Below, one piece after another: positions 21,632 through 32,029 of a stretch of DNA of 64,000 bases. How positions within the stretch are numbered: position 1 is the first letter of the stretch; every line of letters begins with the position of its first letter. The notes beneath the pieces were generated by a model. The model was not told the origin of the DNA. It worked only from the letters and a program-made list of their open reading frames with translations, and made no database searches. The position numbers and the translations under genes were made by a program. Location: NCBI RefSeq assembly GCF_027943255.1, contig NC_072896.1:5642001-5706000 (forward strand), given 5' to 3'. The stretch comes from Anastrepha obliqua. Lineage: Eukaryota > Arthropoda > Insecta > Diptera > Tephritidae.

Positions 21632-22099
21632 CTGCAAAATAAGAGAAAGAAAGAAAGGGTGAGATAGGAGAAAGGTAAGTAAAAAGTAAGTGGTTGATAA
21701 AAATTCGAAAGAAATGGGAAAATAATTTTATTGTTGTTACTATCAAAGAAGAGCAGCAAAAAATGTTTTGATGAATAAAAAATATGCAAATATATAAGTA
21801 AGACAGTTCATTTTATTCATAAAGTTATCGACCAGCTGCTCCAATTTTATTAAGAGCATATCTTTAACGCAAAGACTAAGTTAGGAGCACGAAAAAAATA
21901 GGGAAGTAAAAAATAATAAGATATACTTTTTATAAAAATGTGAAAGTATGTTCGTTTGTTATTTTATTTATTTGTTTGCAGTTCACATACAGTCAGCGTC
22001 AAAATAAAGTCTACATCACATATGGAACATTTTTGAATAGTTTTTTATTAATTTATTTTGTAATTTCAGTTCTTTTTTTAATAAAAATGTAGTTTATAC

Positions 22100-22408
22100 G
22101 GCGGCCGTCTGGGTTGGTGTATGACTACCATTCGGGAGTGCGTAGATTCGAACCTCAGTGCATGAAACATCAAATGGTAGAAAAAGTTTTTTTCTAATAG
22201 CCGTCGCCCCTCGGCAGGCAATGGCAAACCTCTGAGTGTATTTCTGCCTTGAAAAAGGTCGTCATAAAAAATATCTGCTGCTCGGAGTTGCCTTAAAATT
22301 GTAGGTTTCTCCATTTGTGGAACAATATCAAGGCGCACATCACAAATAGGACAAGAAGCTCGGCTAAAGACCTAACAGAAGTGTAAACGTCAATTTTTTA
22401 TTTTTTTA
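22100..22408 (+). mobile_element. tRNA-headed SINE, full-length reference copy
   Basis: 309 bases between direct repeats TAGTTTATAC (22090-22099) and TAGTTCATAC (22409-22418), one mismatch. The head has a box B-like GATTCGAACCTC (22150s). Box A is degenerate here but clear in other copies. The body includes CGCCCCTCGGCAGGCAATGG, GAGTGTATTTCTGCC, GGAACAATATCAAGGCGCAC and an AT tail. No coding capacity. Such SINEs are transcribed by RNA polymerase III and copied by LINE machinery. Nine full or partial copies occur in this window. I know no published name for it. Confidence 0.85.
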
Positions 22409-22419
22409 TAGTTCATACC

Positions 22420-24470
22420 GCAACAAGAACCATATAAAACAAAGTTTAGAACTTTGTATAGAATTTGTAAAAATTCGGCAAATTTTCATTAAATTTCAAA
22501 TATTTTACTCAGAATTTTGTGAAACATTTTTTTTATAGATCGTTGAGTTTTGGTCTTGTGCATTTTCTCCCAACACCGTCAGTGGAAAAAATGCCAAAAA
22601 TCAACACAATTTTTGAACCACTTTAAACTTGCACTTGAGTAAGAAGTGCGAAATTTTGATGAATGTTGCACTATGAAGTAAAATAAGAACAATGAAGAAA
22701 AATAATACAAATTAGAAAATAAATAAACAAATAGTCGAATTATAGAGCAAATAAAACAAAATAGAAATCTTGGACGAAAACTCGTGCTGAGATAATTTTG
22801 CTTCGGAAGAAACTTGGACTATAAACCACTTATTTGGATCAGAGTTGTATATTTTTTGGCCTCATAATAACCTAAATCATTATTTTTTTATGGAAGTTTT
22901 GTTACTCTTACTTTAACAATACTCTTCTTGTAAAATCCAGAAACCACGCTTTTTGTTATTTCTACAATAAAATCTCGGAATTGCGTTAAAGAAGCTTTGA
23001 AAATATTTGCGTAATTTTTTTCTTTCGCGAAAAGAGTTAAAACAAATAATAATGGCTTTATTACAAAAAAATATGGTTAGGAATAAAGTGGATTTGAGAA
23101 TATTTGCCATATCTTTCTATGCGGCAGGTCTGAGTATGAAGAGGATGTACAGCAAAAAACAACATCGCTGCGGTAAACGAATAAAAATATCAAACCTCCG
23201 AGGTTGCTAGCACATAAAACTAGACAAAAGGAAGTTATGCAACTAAAAAAAAAACACAGAAACTGGACCACCAAAAAATTTATTTGAAATTAAAATGAGA
23301 AGAATAAAAAGACTTCAGCTTGAACAATGTGGAGGAAAGCTCGCTTGGACTTGCCACAAATAACTTCACAATTTTCCGCTTAAACAATCCTACATACTGA
23401 CTTACGCATGCAAATACCGTACTTTTGCAAAATTTTTATACACGTTTTCTCATTCTTCAACTTCGTATTGTATGTATTTTTCGTATCTTAAGAACGCTTT
23501 GACTTTCTTCCGAAACTTCTTTAGAGTTGAGACTGACCTTTCTTATACTCTACCATCCCACCCATGTCTACATACATTTTTTCTATTATTTTGGCTACAT
23601 GTCAGACTCCACAACAATTGAAAATATCATGAAAATTTCCTTTGTAGACATAATTTCCATTGCTGGACGAATTTATTCCTTTTATATTTCCGTTTTGCGT
23701 TTTTTTCTGCCGTCGTGTCTTTTGGCAGCCCGCTATGGTAAATTCAGCCAGGCGCGCCTGATGAGCTGCTTCCAAATAGAAATTTCACATTGCACAAATA
23801 TTTTCATGATTCTTTAGAGCGCTTTTATATTTTTTTTAATAGTCGCTCGTAGTTTTGAGTATCTTAAGCGATGAATATTGCTTTATGTACTTGTTGACGC
23901 GATTTTTAAAGTAGTCGTAATATTAAAGTTTTAGTATTTATTTTGTAAAGTGCCTGGTATTAATGATCATGAAATATGTTTGATGGCTTGTAAGATTCGT
24001 ACATAATAATAATAGGGGAGTGATACACTCGTACATATATACTCTGCGTTCTCTTATATATATATATGTACAGAACTTGTTGCGCAAACAAAAGGACTTA
24101 GAATTTTATGCCAGCTTCGAATAAAAGGTGATTTATGATAGATTTTTTTATTGAAAATAAAAAGGAATTAATTCTGTTTCTGGCATTATTCATATTAGTA
24201 AATTTATAATATCAAATATGATGATAGGCCACCTTTATTGCATTAAGTATTCGAAGAGTTGCACTTTAATCCAAGATTTTCTTCAGAATTAGTCCGCTGC
24301 AACTATTTCCTGTTTCAGATATGAATAAATAAGTTGACGATAAGATTTTCTATTCAAATGAAGAGGCCTTCGATTAATCCTACGTCTATTATGATGGTCC
24401 TGAGAAATCGAATAGAAGGTAATCGGAAAACATAAAAAAATGTCGACGAAGTGTAGCGCAATGCAAAGAT
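22420..24470. other. No gene seen
   Basis: AT-rich, probably intronic or intergenic relative to the DIP-type gene. Frames such as 22913-23274 and 23527-23817 are AT-driven and carry no motif. Confidence 0.45.
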
Positions 24471-24474
24471 ATTA

Positions 24475-25407
24475 GCTTCTGCTCAAATATGAACGAGACG
24501 TTATCAATAAAACGGTCCGCGGATGACATATGGAAAAATAAATTTTTTGTTTTTTAGTAGGACTGTTATAAGCTTACATGGCAAATTTCAGCGTGATATG
24601 TCACATAGTTTGTTTTCTGTGCTACTGTAAACAAGTCAAGCTCTAGTGTGTTCTTCGAATTCTCTTTTATGACTTCAATTGTCTCAAAATGTTTTCCACG
24701 GAGCGGCAACTTGAGCTTGGGAAACAGGAAAAAGTCACATGGAGCCATATCAGGTGTATACGGTGCTTGCGGAACGATATTAACATTACTTTTGTTCAAA
24801 TAATCGCGAACAAGATGTGATGTGTGAGCTGGTGCATTATCGTGATGCAAGAACCATGACTTGTTGTCCCACAATTTCTTCCTTTTAAGACGAATGTTCT
24901 CGCGCAAACGCTTTAAAACGTCTAAATAATATTCAGCGTTAACCGATCAGCCTTGCGGAAGGAACTCCGAGTGCACCACTCCTTCGTAATCGAAAAAAAC
25001 AGTCAGCATAACCTTAATTTTTGAGCGACTTTGGCGTGGTTTTTTGGGTTGATGTACGGCCCTCTTTGAACGATTTGTACCACTGGAAAACACGTGCACG
25101 CGATAGAGCAGAGTCCCCATAGGTTGTCTGCAACATTTTTAAGGCGTCTGAAGCCGAAATTTTGTTGAAATAACAAAATTTCAAACAAATTCTTTGTTCA
25201 ACTTGAATTTCCATCGTTAAATTCGAAGAACACACTCGAGCTTGACTTGTTTACAGTAGCACAGAAAACAAACTATGTGACATATCACGCTGAAATTTGC
25301 CATGTAAGCTTATAACAGTCCTACCAAAAAACAAAAAATTTATTTTTGCCATATGTCATCCGCGGGCCGTTTTATTGATAACGTCTCGTTCATATTTGAG
25401 TAGAAGG
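24475..25407 (-). mobile_element. Deleted mariner with 186-bp terminal inverted repeats
   Basis: TA at 24473-24474 and 25408-25409. The arms 24475-24660 and 25221-25407 are reverse complements with few mismatches, starting (G/C)CTTCT(G/A)CTCAAATATG. On the minus strand the transposase begins in MEIQVEQRICLKFCYFN with the helix-turn-helix ASDALKMLQTTYGD, and runs to SFKEGRTS. It then jumps to PKKPRQSRSKIKVMLTVFFD, so the segment with the first catalytic Asp is deleted. It continues (one stop) to LHHDNAPAHTSHLV and YTPDMAPCDFFLFPKLK, a DD34D spacing. The C-terminal ~30 codons are encoded inside the left arm. Inactive. Confidence 0.88.
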
Positions 25408-25665
25408 TATGTTGAAAAATCAAACTCTTCGGTTTATTTGATTTTAGTTTGAATAATTTCTTTAATTTGATTTTATTTTTCAATTTTTATTTACATTTTT
25501 GTTTGTATTTGCTGTCTTTTTGTATTTTAATTTATTTTTTGCTCATTTCATTTTATATTATTTTATTTTATTTTATTTTAATATTTCATTTGATTTATTT
25601 AAACTTATTTTATTTCCTTCTTATTATTTTATATCAATATATATCATTTTTTTTAATTTATTTTA

Positions 25666-25829
25666 CTTTATTTTATTTTATTTTATTTTATTTTATTTTA
25701 TTTTATTTTATTTTATTTTATTTTATTTTATTTTATTTTATTTTATTTTATTTTATTTTATTTTATTTTATTTTATTTTATTTTATTTTATTTTATTTTA
25801 TTTTATTTTATTTTATTTTATTTTATTTT
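25666..25829. repeat. (TTTTA)n array, left of the R4-like LINE tail
   Basis: About 32 units, preceded by degenerate TTTTA-like sequence from 25440 and followed by a run of about 20 T. The long FILFY frames here are artefacts. Confidence 0.95.
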
Positions 25830-25849
25830 TTTTTTTTTTTTTTGAGCTT

Positions 25850-26690
25850 AATCCATCTCGGCTATTGCCGGAGATTACACATCCCGGATAAAATTTTCAA
25901 GGGATTGTGCTCTGGTGGAGCGTAGTCCAAGTTCTACGCCCATGCGGTTGCTATTGCTTAAATATTTAAAAATCTACGAACTATTGCACATGTGTCCTAT
26001 ATGGTCGACTTCTGCATGTCTTGTAAAAGGTGTTGGCAGTCATACTTCTTCAAGTTTTTTATTAAATGCTTAGGCACTAATACAGTGGACGATAAAATTA
26101 TTGGAATTATATTCACTTCCCTCGCTTTGTACATCCGTTTCAGTTCTATGGCCAAAGCTGCATACTTCGATATTTTGGTGGAGTATGTGCTTTGGATGTT
26201 GCGATTAAGGTGCACCGCTATATGGATTACTTCGATTGTTTTATTTATCTTGTCGAACAAGATGATTTCAGGTTTGTTGGCGGCTGCGGCTTGACCTGCG
26301 GAAATAAATCTGTCCCAGTACAGTTTAAAATTTGCATTTTCCAATATTGCCTTTGGTTCATATTTAAAATACAACACTTCTGCTTGTAAGAGACCGTGTT
26401 TTATCGCAAGTTGTTGGTGGACGATCTTTGCTATATTGTTATGTCTCATAACATATTCACGGGGGGCAAGTACGCTACATCCAGCAATTACATGGTCGAT
26501 TGTTTCGCCGTAAATGCCGCACCTTCGACATCTATCTTCTATTGCCTCGCCATGTATTGACTTTCGGAAATTTCTTGTTGGAATAACTCGGTCCTGGATA
26601 GCGATTGCGAAACCTTCTGTTTCAGAAATTGGATGATTGTGCGTCTGTCCATTCCATTTCGAGATCATGGGGATGGGGATGGACACCGTG
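25850..26690 (-). pseudogene. R4/Dong-like LINE, C-terminal zinc knuckle and endonuclease
   Basis: A 229-codon minus-strand frame (26686-25997) with no internal stop. It reads ETEGFAIAIQDRVIPTRNFR, then a CX2CX8HX4C knuckle (CRRCGIYGETIDHVIAGC), FKLYWDRFI, and a restriction-like endonuclease fold: KPEIILFDK, VIHIAVHL, KYAALAIELKRMYK and NIIPIILSSTVLVPK. R2/R4-type elements normally have PD and D in the first two blocks; here they are PE and H, so the nuclease is probably dead. The reverse transcriptase is missing (5' truncation). About 150 bases of 3' UTR precede a poly(A)-like run on this strand. Both sides are TTTTA microsatellite, suggesting that array was the insertion target. Confidence 0.78.
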
Positions 26691-26691
26691 A

Positions 26692-26880
26692 ATTTTATTT
26701 TATTTTATTTTATTTTGTTTTATTTTATTTTATTTTATTTTATTTTATTTTATTTTATTTTATTTTATTTTATTTTATTTTATTTTATTTTATTTTATTT
26801 TATTTTATTTTATTTTATTTTATTTTATTTTATTTTATTTTATTTTATTTTATTTTATTTTATTTTATCTTATTTTATTT
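26692..26880. repeat. (TTTTA)n array, right of the R4-like LINE tail
   Basis: About 37 units with three variants (a TTTTG near 26716 and a TCTTA near 26868). Same unit and orientation as 25666-25829. Confidence 0.95.
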
Positions 26881-27800
26881 ATGCATTGTTTATATATAGA
26901 TATACAATTTATTTCATTATTTTATTTTCCTTTAATTTTTGACTTTTTGTTTCTGTTTCTTTATTTTTTTTTTACTGTTACTGTTTTACTGTTATTTCAT
27001 TTTATTTTTTTAAATTTATTATATGCCCTTTTATTTTATTGTATTTTATTTTTATTATTTTATATAATAATATAGTTTCTTATTTATTTTTTTACTTTAC
27101 TTTAATTTTTTAATTTTTATTTCTGTCTTTGATTTATTTATTTTAATTTGTTTTAATTTATTTAAATATTTTAAATTAAAGTATTTTATTTTATTATACT
27201 TTACTTTCTTATTAATTTGTGTGTTTTCATTGTTTTGTTTTGTTTAATTTATTTCATTTATTTTATATCATTTTATTTTATTTTACATTACTTAAATTTG
27301 TTTGCTATTTTATTTCAATTTATCTAATTTTATTTAATTTTGTATTATTTTATTTTTATTATTCAATAATTTTATATATTTTGTTAGTTTATATATTGCT
27401 TTAATTTTTATTTCCATTTTTTTATTTCACTTTATTCACTATATTATCAATTTATTTTACTTTGTCATATTTTATTTATTTATTATTTCACATAATTTGT
27501 TTTTTTTTAGTATTTTACTTTATTCTTATTATTTTATATTATTTTTTATTACTTTTTATTAATTTATGTCATTTATTATATTTTTATTATTTCATATCAC
27601 TTTATATTAATTTTTTTATACTATGCTTTAATTTTTATTTCCATTTTCGTGTATTTTGCTTTATTTTATTTTGCTTTATTTTATTTTCTTTTCTTTTATT
27701 TATAATATTTATTATTTTATGTTATTTAGTGTTTTTACTTTTATTTGAGTTATTTTTTAGTTTATTTTATTATTTTATTTTATTTTTCAGAGTATTTCTC
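26881..27800. repeat. T-rich degenerate TTTTA-derived sequence
   Basis: Nearly pyrimidine/A-only plus strand with many TTTTA, TTTTATT and TTATT words, apparently decayed microsatellite. The Phe/Leu/Ile/Tyr-rich frames in it are not genes. Confidence 0.8.
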
Positions 27801-27814
27801 TTAGCCCAACTTCT

Positions 27815-27925
27815 TTAAAAAATTTTAGTATCTGCCCTTTTTATTAAAAATATAGGTGTCAGCGTTGGGTGCGATGTCAACGCATGTTTGACGCTTTCAT
27901 CTTCCTCCTTATGGCCCCTGCAGAT
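27815..27925 (-). pseudogene. LINE C-terminal knuckle remnant
   Basis: The minus strand reads CRGHKEEDESVKHALTSHPT, then LTPIFLIKRADTKIF and stop. Compared with R1/jockey-type LINE tails (C--C--EE-E-V-H-L--CP-L), the second and last Cys are His, so the knuckle is destroyed. Only this ~37-codon piece remains. Confidence 0.5.
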
Positions 27926-27929
27926 TCCT

Positions 27930-30400
27930 TTGGTGTATATATCCAGTTTAGATTTATTTTATTTTATGTTATTTATTATATTATGTTGACTTTATTATTT
28001 TGTTAAGTTTTTGTTAAAAAACCTTAGAGATATGTATATAAGTATGTACATATACATTTTTACTCTACTGGCTTGAAAAGTTTCCTTGAAAGCTCGAATT
28101 TCTTAGCATCTTAGCCACTTGAAAAAATAGAGCTTAAATAAATTAATAGTTTTGTCCATTTTGTTTAAGAAATTCTAAAAAAATCATACTTTAATGTAGC
28201 ATAAAACTGCGTTCTATTTATTTATTTATATTTTTTTATTGGCAAAACACCCAAAAATGGTGAAAGCGTCAATTATATTACAGGAAAAAAAAGAAAAAAC
28301 ATACATATATCTTTAATTTTTATTTAAAATATATGAACAAATTATGTTGCTTAACCAAGCCCCTCGAATTTTTGTACAATATTTCCTCTTCCTCTTTTTT
28401 CTATTTGTCATTTCTTTCTAAAGCTGGAGCCATAGCATTTGTTTACCGGAAATAAATATGACTGTGTAATGGAAAAAGTTCCTGCTTCTATTAGAAGCAA
28501 ACAATTTTACTTACAATAATAACAAGTAGTCCAAATAAAGGACAGCAGTGTGTGTGTGCGTGCATATATATGTATGTGTACTATACGCGAATGTTTCTGA
28601 CTTGGCTACCGAAGTGTACGTATGACTGCCAGTAACACGGCTATCAAATTGAAATCGACAACCGACCATCAATATAATCCAAAACAAAACAAAAAAAAAA
28701 AAAACAAACAACAACAGCAGCAAAGTACTTAAAAGCCGGTAACTGAAGTCGCCTTTGTTACCCGTACTTACATGTTAGTTTGTGTGATGGCATGCAAATG
28801 TGTGTATGCGATGTGTAGGTGTGTGTTTGTGGCTAAAAAGTTTTCCCAAACGAGAAATCTAAATTTTAGCCAAATCGAACTTCGTTTTCACACTTTGGTT
28901 TTGCATTTGAAATGGCAGCAAATCTGCCGAATGCAAATCGCAGCCATTCAATGGACCTGCACAAAATGCCAACTGGACGCAATACGCATAAACATACTAA
29001 GTGATGCATACAAACAGACAATCACACACACACACACATGCAAATAAAAGCTACTCAATTGAAATTGAAATTTGCAATGCATTGAATTTTGAGACGAGTT
29101 TTTCCTTTGGGATGAAAAGAGTGGCGCCTGTGCAGGACTTGGCCACGGACGGAGTGGAGTTGGCCATTTTGTGTATGCAATTCTTCGCTCAATAGCTTGG
29201 TTTGTTGCTCTAACTTCTATCTTGCCACGCTCTCAGTACCTGTCATTTCCACAGGCTGACAGCCATGACAATATTTTCTTTTATGCTGCTGATTTTTACC
29301 CAATATTCCCATTGTAATCAAAAGTTATAGCATGAACGAATTTTTTCTCGGCGGTATTTCGTTATGCAGTTTCTACGCTTCTATGCATTTACACTTGCCT
29401 CAGCTACATAAGTACCCAATTTAGTAGTAGGCACCCTAGTAATACTAAACTGTTTGCCAACTGTTGGCTTTTACTGCACTTTTGCACACCCTGTGCAGCG
29501 GCTATTGCCATTCTAACTGTTATTTTTATGCTCATTTTTATTGTTTTTGTAAAACCAGTGTATGCGAGTGTGTGTGAGAGTTTACAGCGCTGTGCATTTG
29601 TGCTGGTATGACACGTTTTATAAGCTACTGTAATATATTTTTCAATGTACTCACTTATGGGCACGTACCGTGAGGCAAGCACACATATAACGCTTAAATT
29701 TGAAAATGCATTTAGGTAGAGAGAGATACCATTCGGAGTACACAAAAAAAGAAACAATATATGGAGGGCCTTTGTGCTGCATATCCTGTGACTAGTGCAA
29801 AATGCTTGAAGAGTACAACACTTTTAATGCAGATGCGTGAGAGATGTGCATTCATCAGTTATCAATATTACTTTACTTGAGTTAGACCTGTTAGTGGATG
29901 TCTGACAGTTTCCGACTTTCTTCCGTCATGCAAAACTCAGCGGGAATCGCTCACGCTCTGCACGTCTCACAGTAAGAAGATTGATTTCCTCAAAATAGTC
30001 CCAAAGGTATGCATTTCCTACTAATAGAGAGGCCCTCGTACTGTTTTCTCATATGCACTCTGGCTATGGTAGTCACATCTGCATTTTTGGCGATTTTTCC
30101 AAATTTAGCCTAACTTCAACTTCCCTTGAATCATAATAATCTCTTGAGTTTAGATCTGCTTTAAGTTAGTGTCTTCGAAAACGTCTCTGGCTGTGCTGCA
30201 ATTACTAAGTTTTTCCACACCGTACCTGCTTCGGAATGATTTGCTAATCAAGACCTAACGGGAAGCAAGCGCTATGCTTAACTCTTCCAAGCTAGTGAAA
30301 GTGGTACAGGAATAACATTTCATGAAAGCTCATCTGCAATGTCGCAACTGTTTAAATTACAGTGCCTCACCAGATGAACAGTGAACTTTTTTCCCATTGC
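27930..30400. other. No gene seen
   Basis: AT-rich with short CA/TG repeats (28550-28580, 29020-29040). Frames 28772-29047 and 29404-29757 have no motif or splice support. Intronic or intergenic. Confidence 0.45.
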
Positions 30401-30405
30401 ATTAA

Positions 30406-31128
30406 GGGGTTAGGGGTAGTCAGAGGCCCGAAAAAATGATGATTTTCACGAATTTTTTTTTGCTACTTAATTAATTTATTTAACAAAAATAAAAACATAG
30501 CATAAGAACATCATGTTTTAACTTGACTTCACCAAAATTTCAAAAAAAAAAATTAATAATTGCAAAAGTTATCGCTGTTTGTGTGAAGCCCGTTTCTCCA
30601 GAAGTCCCTTGCGGTGAACATCACAAGTCCTTGCAGATTCATCTAAAACCAATCGGACAAGAAAAATTAGTTTTATTAATAGATAATCTTGTGCCTGATC
30701 GAAGCTTTTTTTTTCAAATGAACAAAATGGCGGCCTCAGAAAATTTTTTCCAGATTTTAGAAAAAAAAACCAACAGTTAATTGTTAAAAAAAATCGAAAT
30801 TTTTGAAAAAAAAAAAATCCTTCGATCAGGCACAAGTTTTTTATGTTTTTCAAAAGCCGTATAAATTTTATTGAAATCTACGTAGCGGTTTTTAAGTTAC
30901 AGTGTTCACCAGTTTGAAAAACATAATATAGTTTTGAGAAAAACGCATTTAAAGTTTTGCTATCGGCTCCGGAGCGGCCGAGCGCCCTTTGTTAATTGTT
31001 GAATAACTTGAAAAGTATTTCTCGGATTCACTTCAAATTTTTACACAATATTTCTAAAACATTATACTTTAAGAAAATGCAAAAAACAAAAAATCGATTT
31101 TTTGAAAATTCTGACTACCCCTAACCCC
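30406..31128. mobile_element. TTAA-flanked inverted-repeat element B (723 bp)
   Basis: TTAA at 30402-30405 and 31129-31132. The ends are GGGGTTAGGGGTAGTCAGA and its exact complement. The interior contains a second inverted pair, CTTGTGCCTGATCGAAG near 30690 and its complement near 30820-30836, giving a nested hairpin. No transposase. Frames at 30523-30853 arise from this symmetry. Confidence 0.85.
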
Positions 31129-31152
31129 TTAAAAAATCAGTACCAGTTTGCT

Positions 31153-31466
31153 ATTTCTTCTTCTTCTGCCTCTTGGTTGGCGTAATAACCGCATACGCGA
31201 TTTTGGCCGAGTTTAACAAAGCGCGCCAGTCATTTCTTTCTCGTGCTTACTGGCGCCAATTAGAAACACCAAGTGAAGCCAAGTCCTTCTCCACCTGGTC
31301 TTTCCAACATAGAGGATACCACCAGCTGGCACCGCATCGAATACTTTCAGAGCCGGAGCGTTTGTATCCATTCGGACGACATGACCCAGCCAACGAAGCC
31401 GCTGGATTTTTATTCACTCATCGTTCCATCGCCTGCGTTACTCGCCACCGCCAAGGTGCAAAGAAT
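31153..31466 (-). pseudogene. RTE-like LINE, C-terminal end
   Basis: Minus-strand match to the 18708-19091 relic: the blocks IKIQRLRWLGHVVRMDTNAP, ALKVFDAVPAGG and WKDQVEKDLASLGVSNWR are readable, ending near a run of AAGAAGAAG. Parts between WNDE and IKIQ are deleted. Confidence 0.72.
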
Positions 31467-31934
31467 TGTTAAACAATAAATCCTAAGCGAATATTTGCCT
31501 TGCCAATTTTTTTAACCTGCGTTATTTTAATACTTACTTTCACCCTCGCAACTTTCCTCTTTCACTGCTTTTTTCCGGGTTTCCCGAAGGAACTTTGGAA
31601 ATCGAAAACGAGATGGTGTGTGTTTTCATGTGATTTCATTAAGATTAAAAACGGCAACATGATGACTGATATTCTGAATGGGATTAAACTATGAAGAGAA
31701 CGATGCTACAATATACTGAATTGTAAAAGCAGCGGAGGCCAGAGAGACGATAATGACATCGAATATCGAAACGCCAACCAGTAAAGTTAACATTCCTTTG
31801 TCCAACTACGGAAAAATACGCAAAAAACCATAAAGACGAAGGAGCCGAAAAATTAGCGTCTTAAATACAGCGACCAGTCAGTGAGATGCATGCAACTCCT
31901 CTGCAGAATAGGATGCATAGCCACTTGGCTCCCA

Positions 31935-32025
31935 TCAGCGTGGCTTCATACCTGGTGAATCTACTACCGACCGAATATTCGAAGTACATCAAGTCTTAGA
32001 AAATACCCGAAAAGAAATATGAGAC
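31935..32025 (+). pseudogene. RTE-like reverse transcriptase snippet
   Basis: One frame reads QRGFIPGESTTDRIFEVHQV then LENTRKE. It matches the QCGFRPG-STTDQIF--RQ block of RTE-like reverse transcriptases. The sequence on both sides (31700-32300) may be the rest of it but is too decayed to follow. Confidence 0.55.
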
Positions 32026-32029
32026 TATT

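Noticed and set aside
25449..27818. Long Phe/Leu/Ile/Tyr-rich plus-strand frames
   Set aside because: T-rich microsatellite; the real coding remnant here is on the minus strand at 25997-26686.
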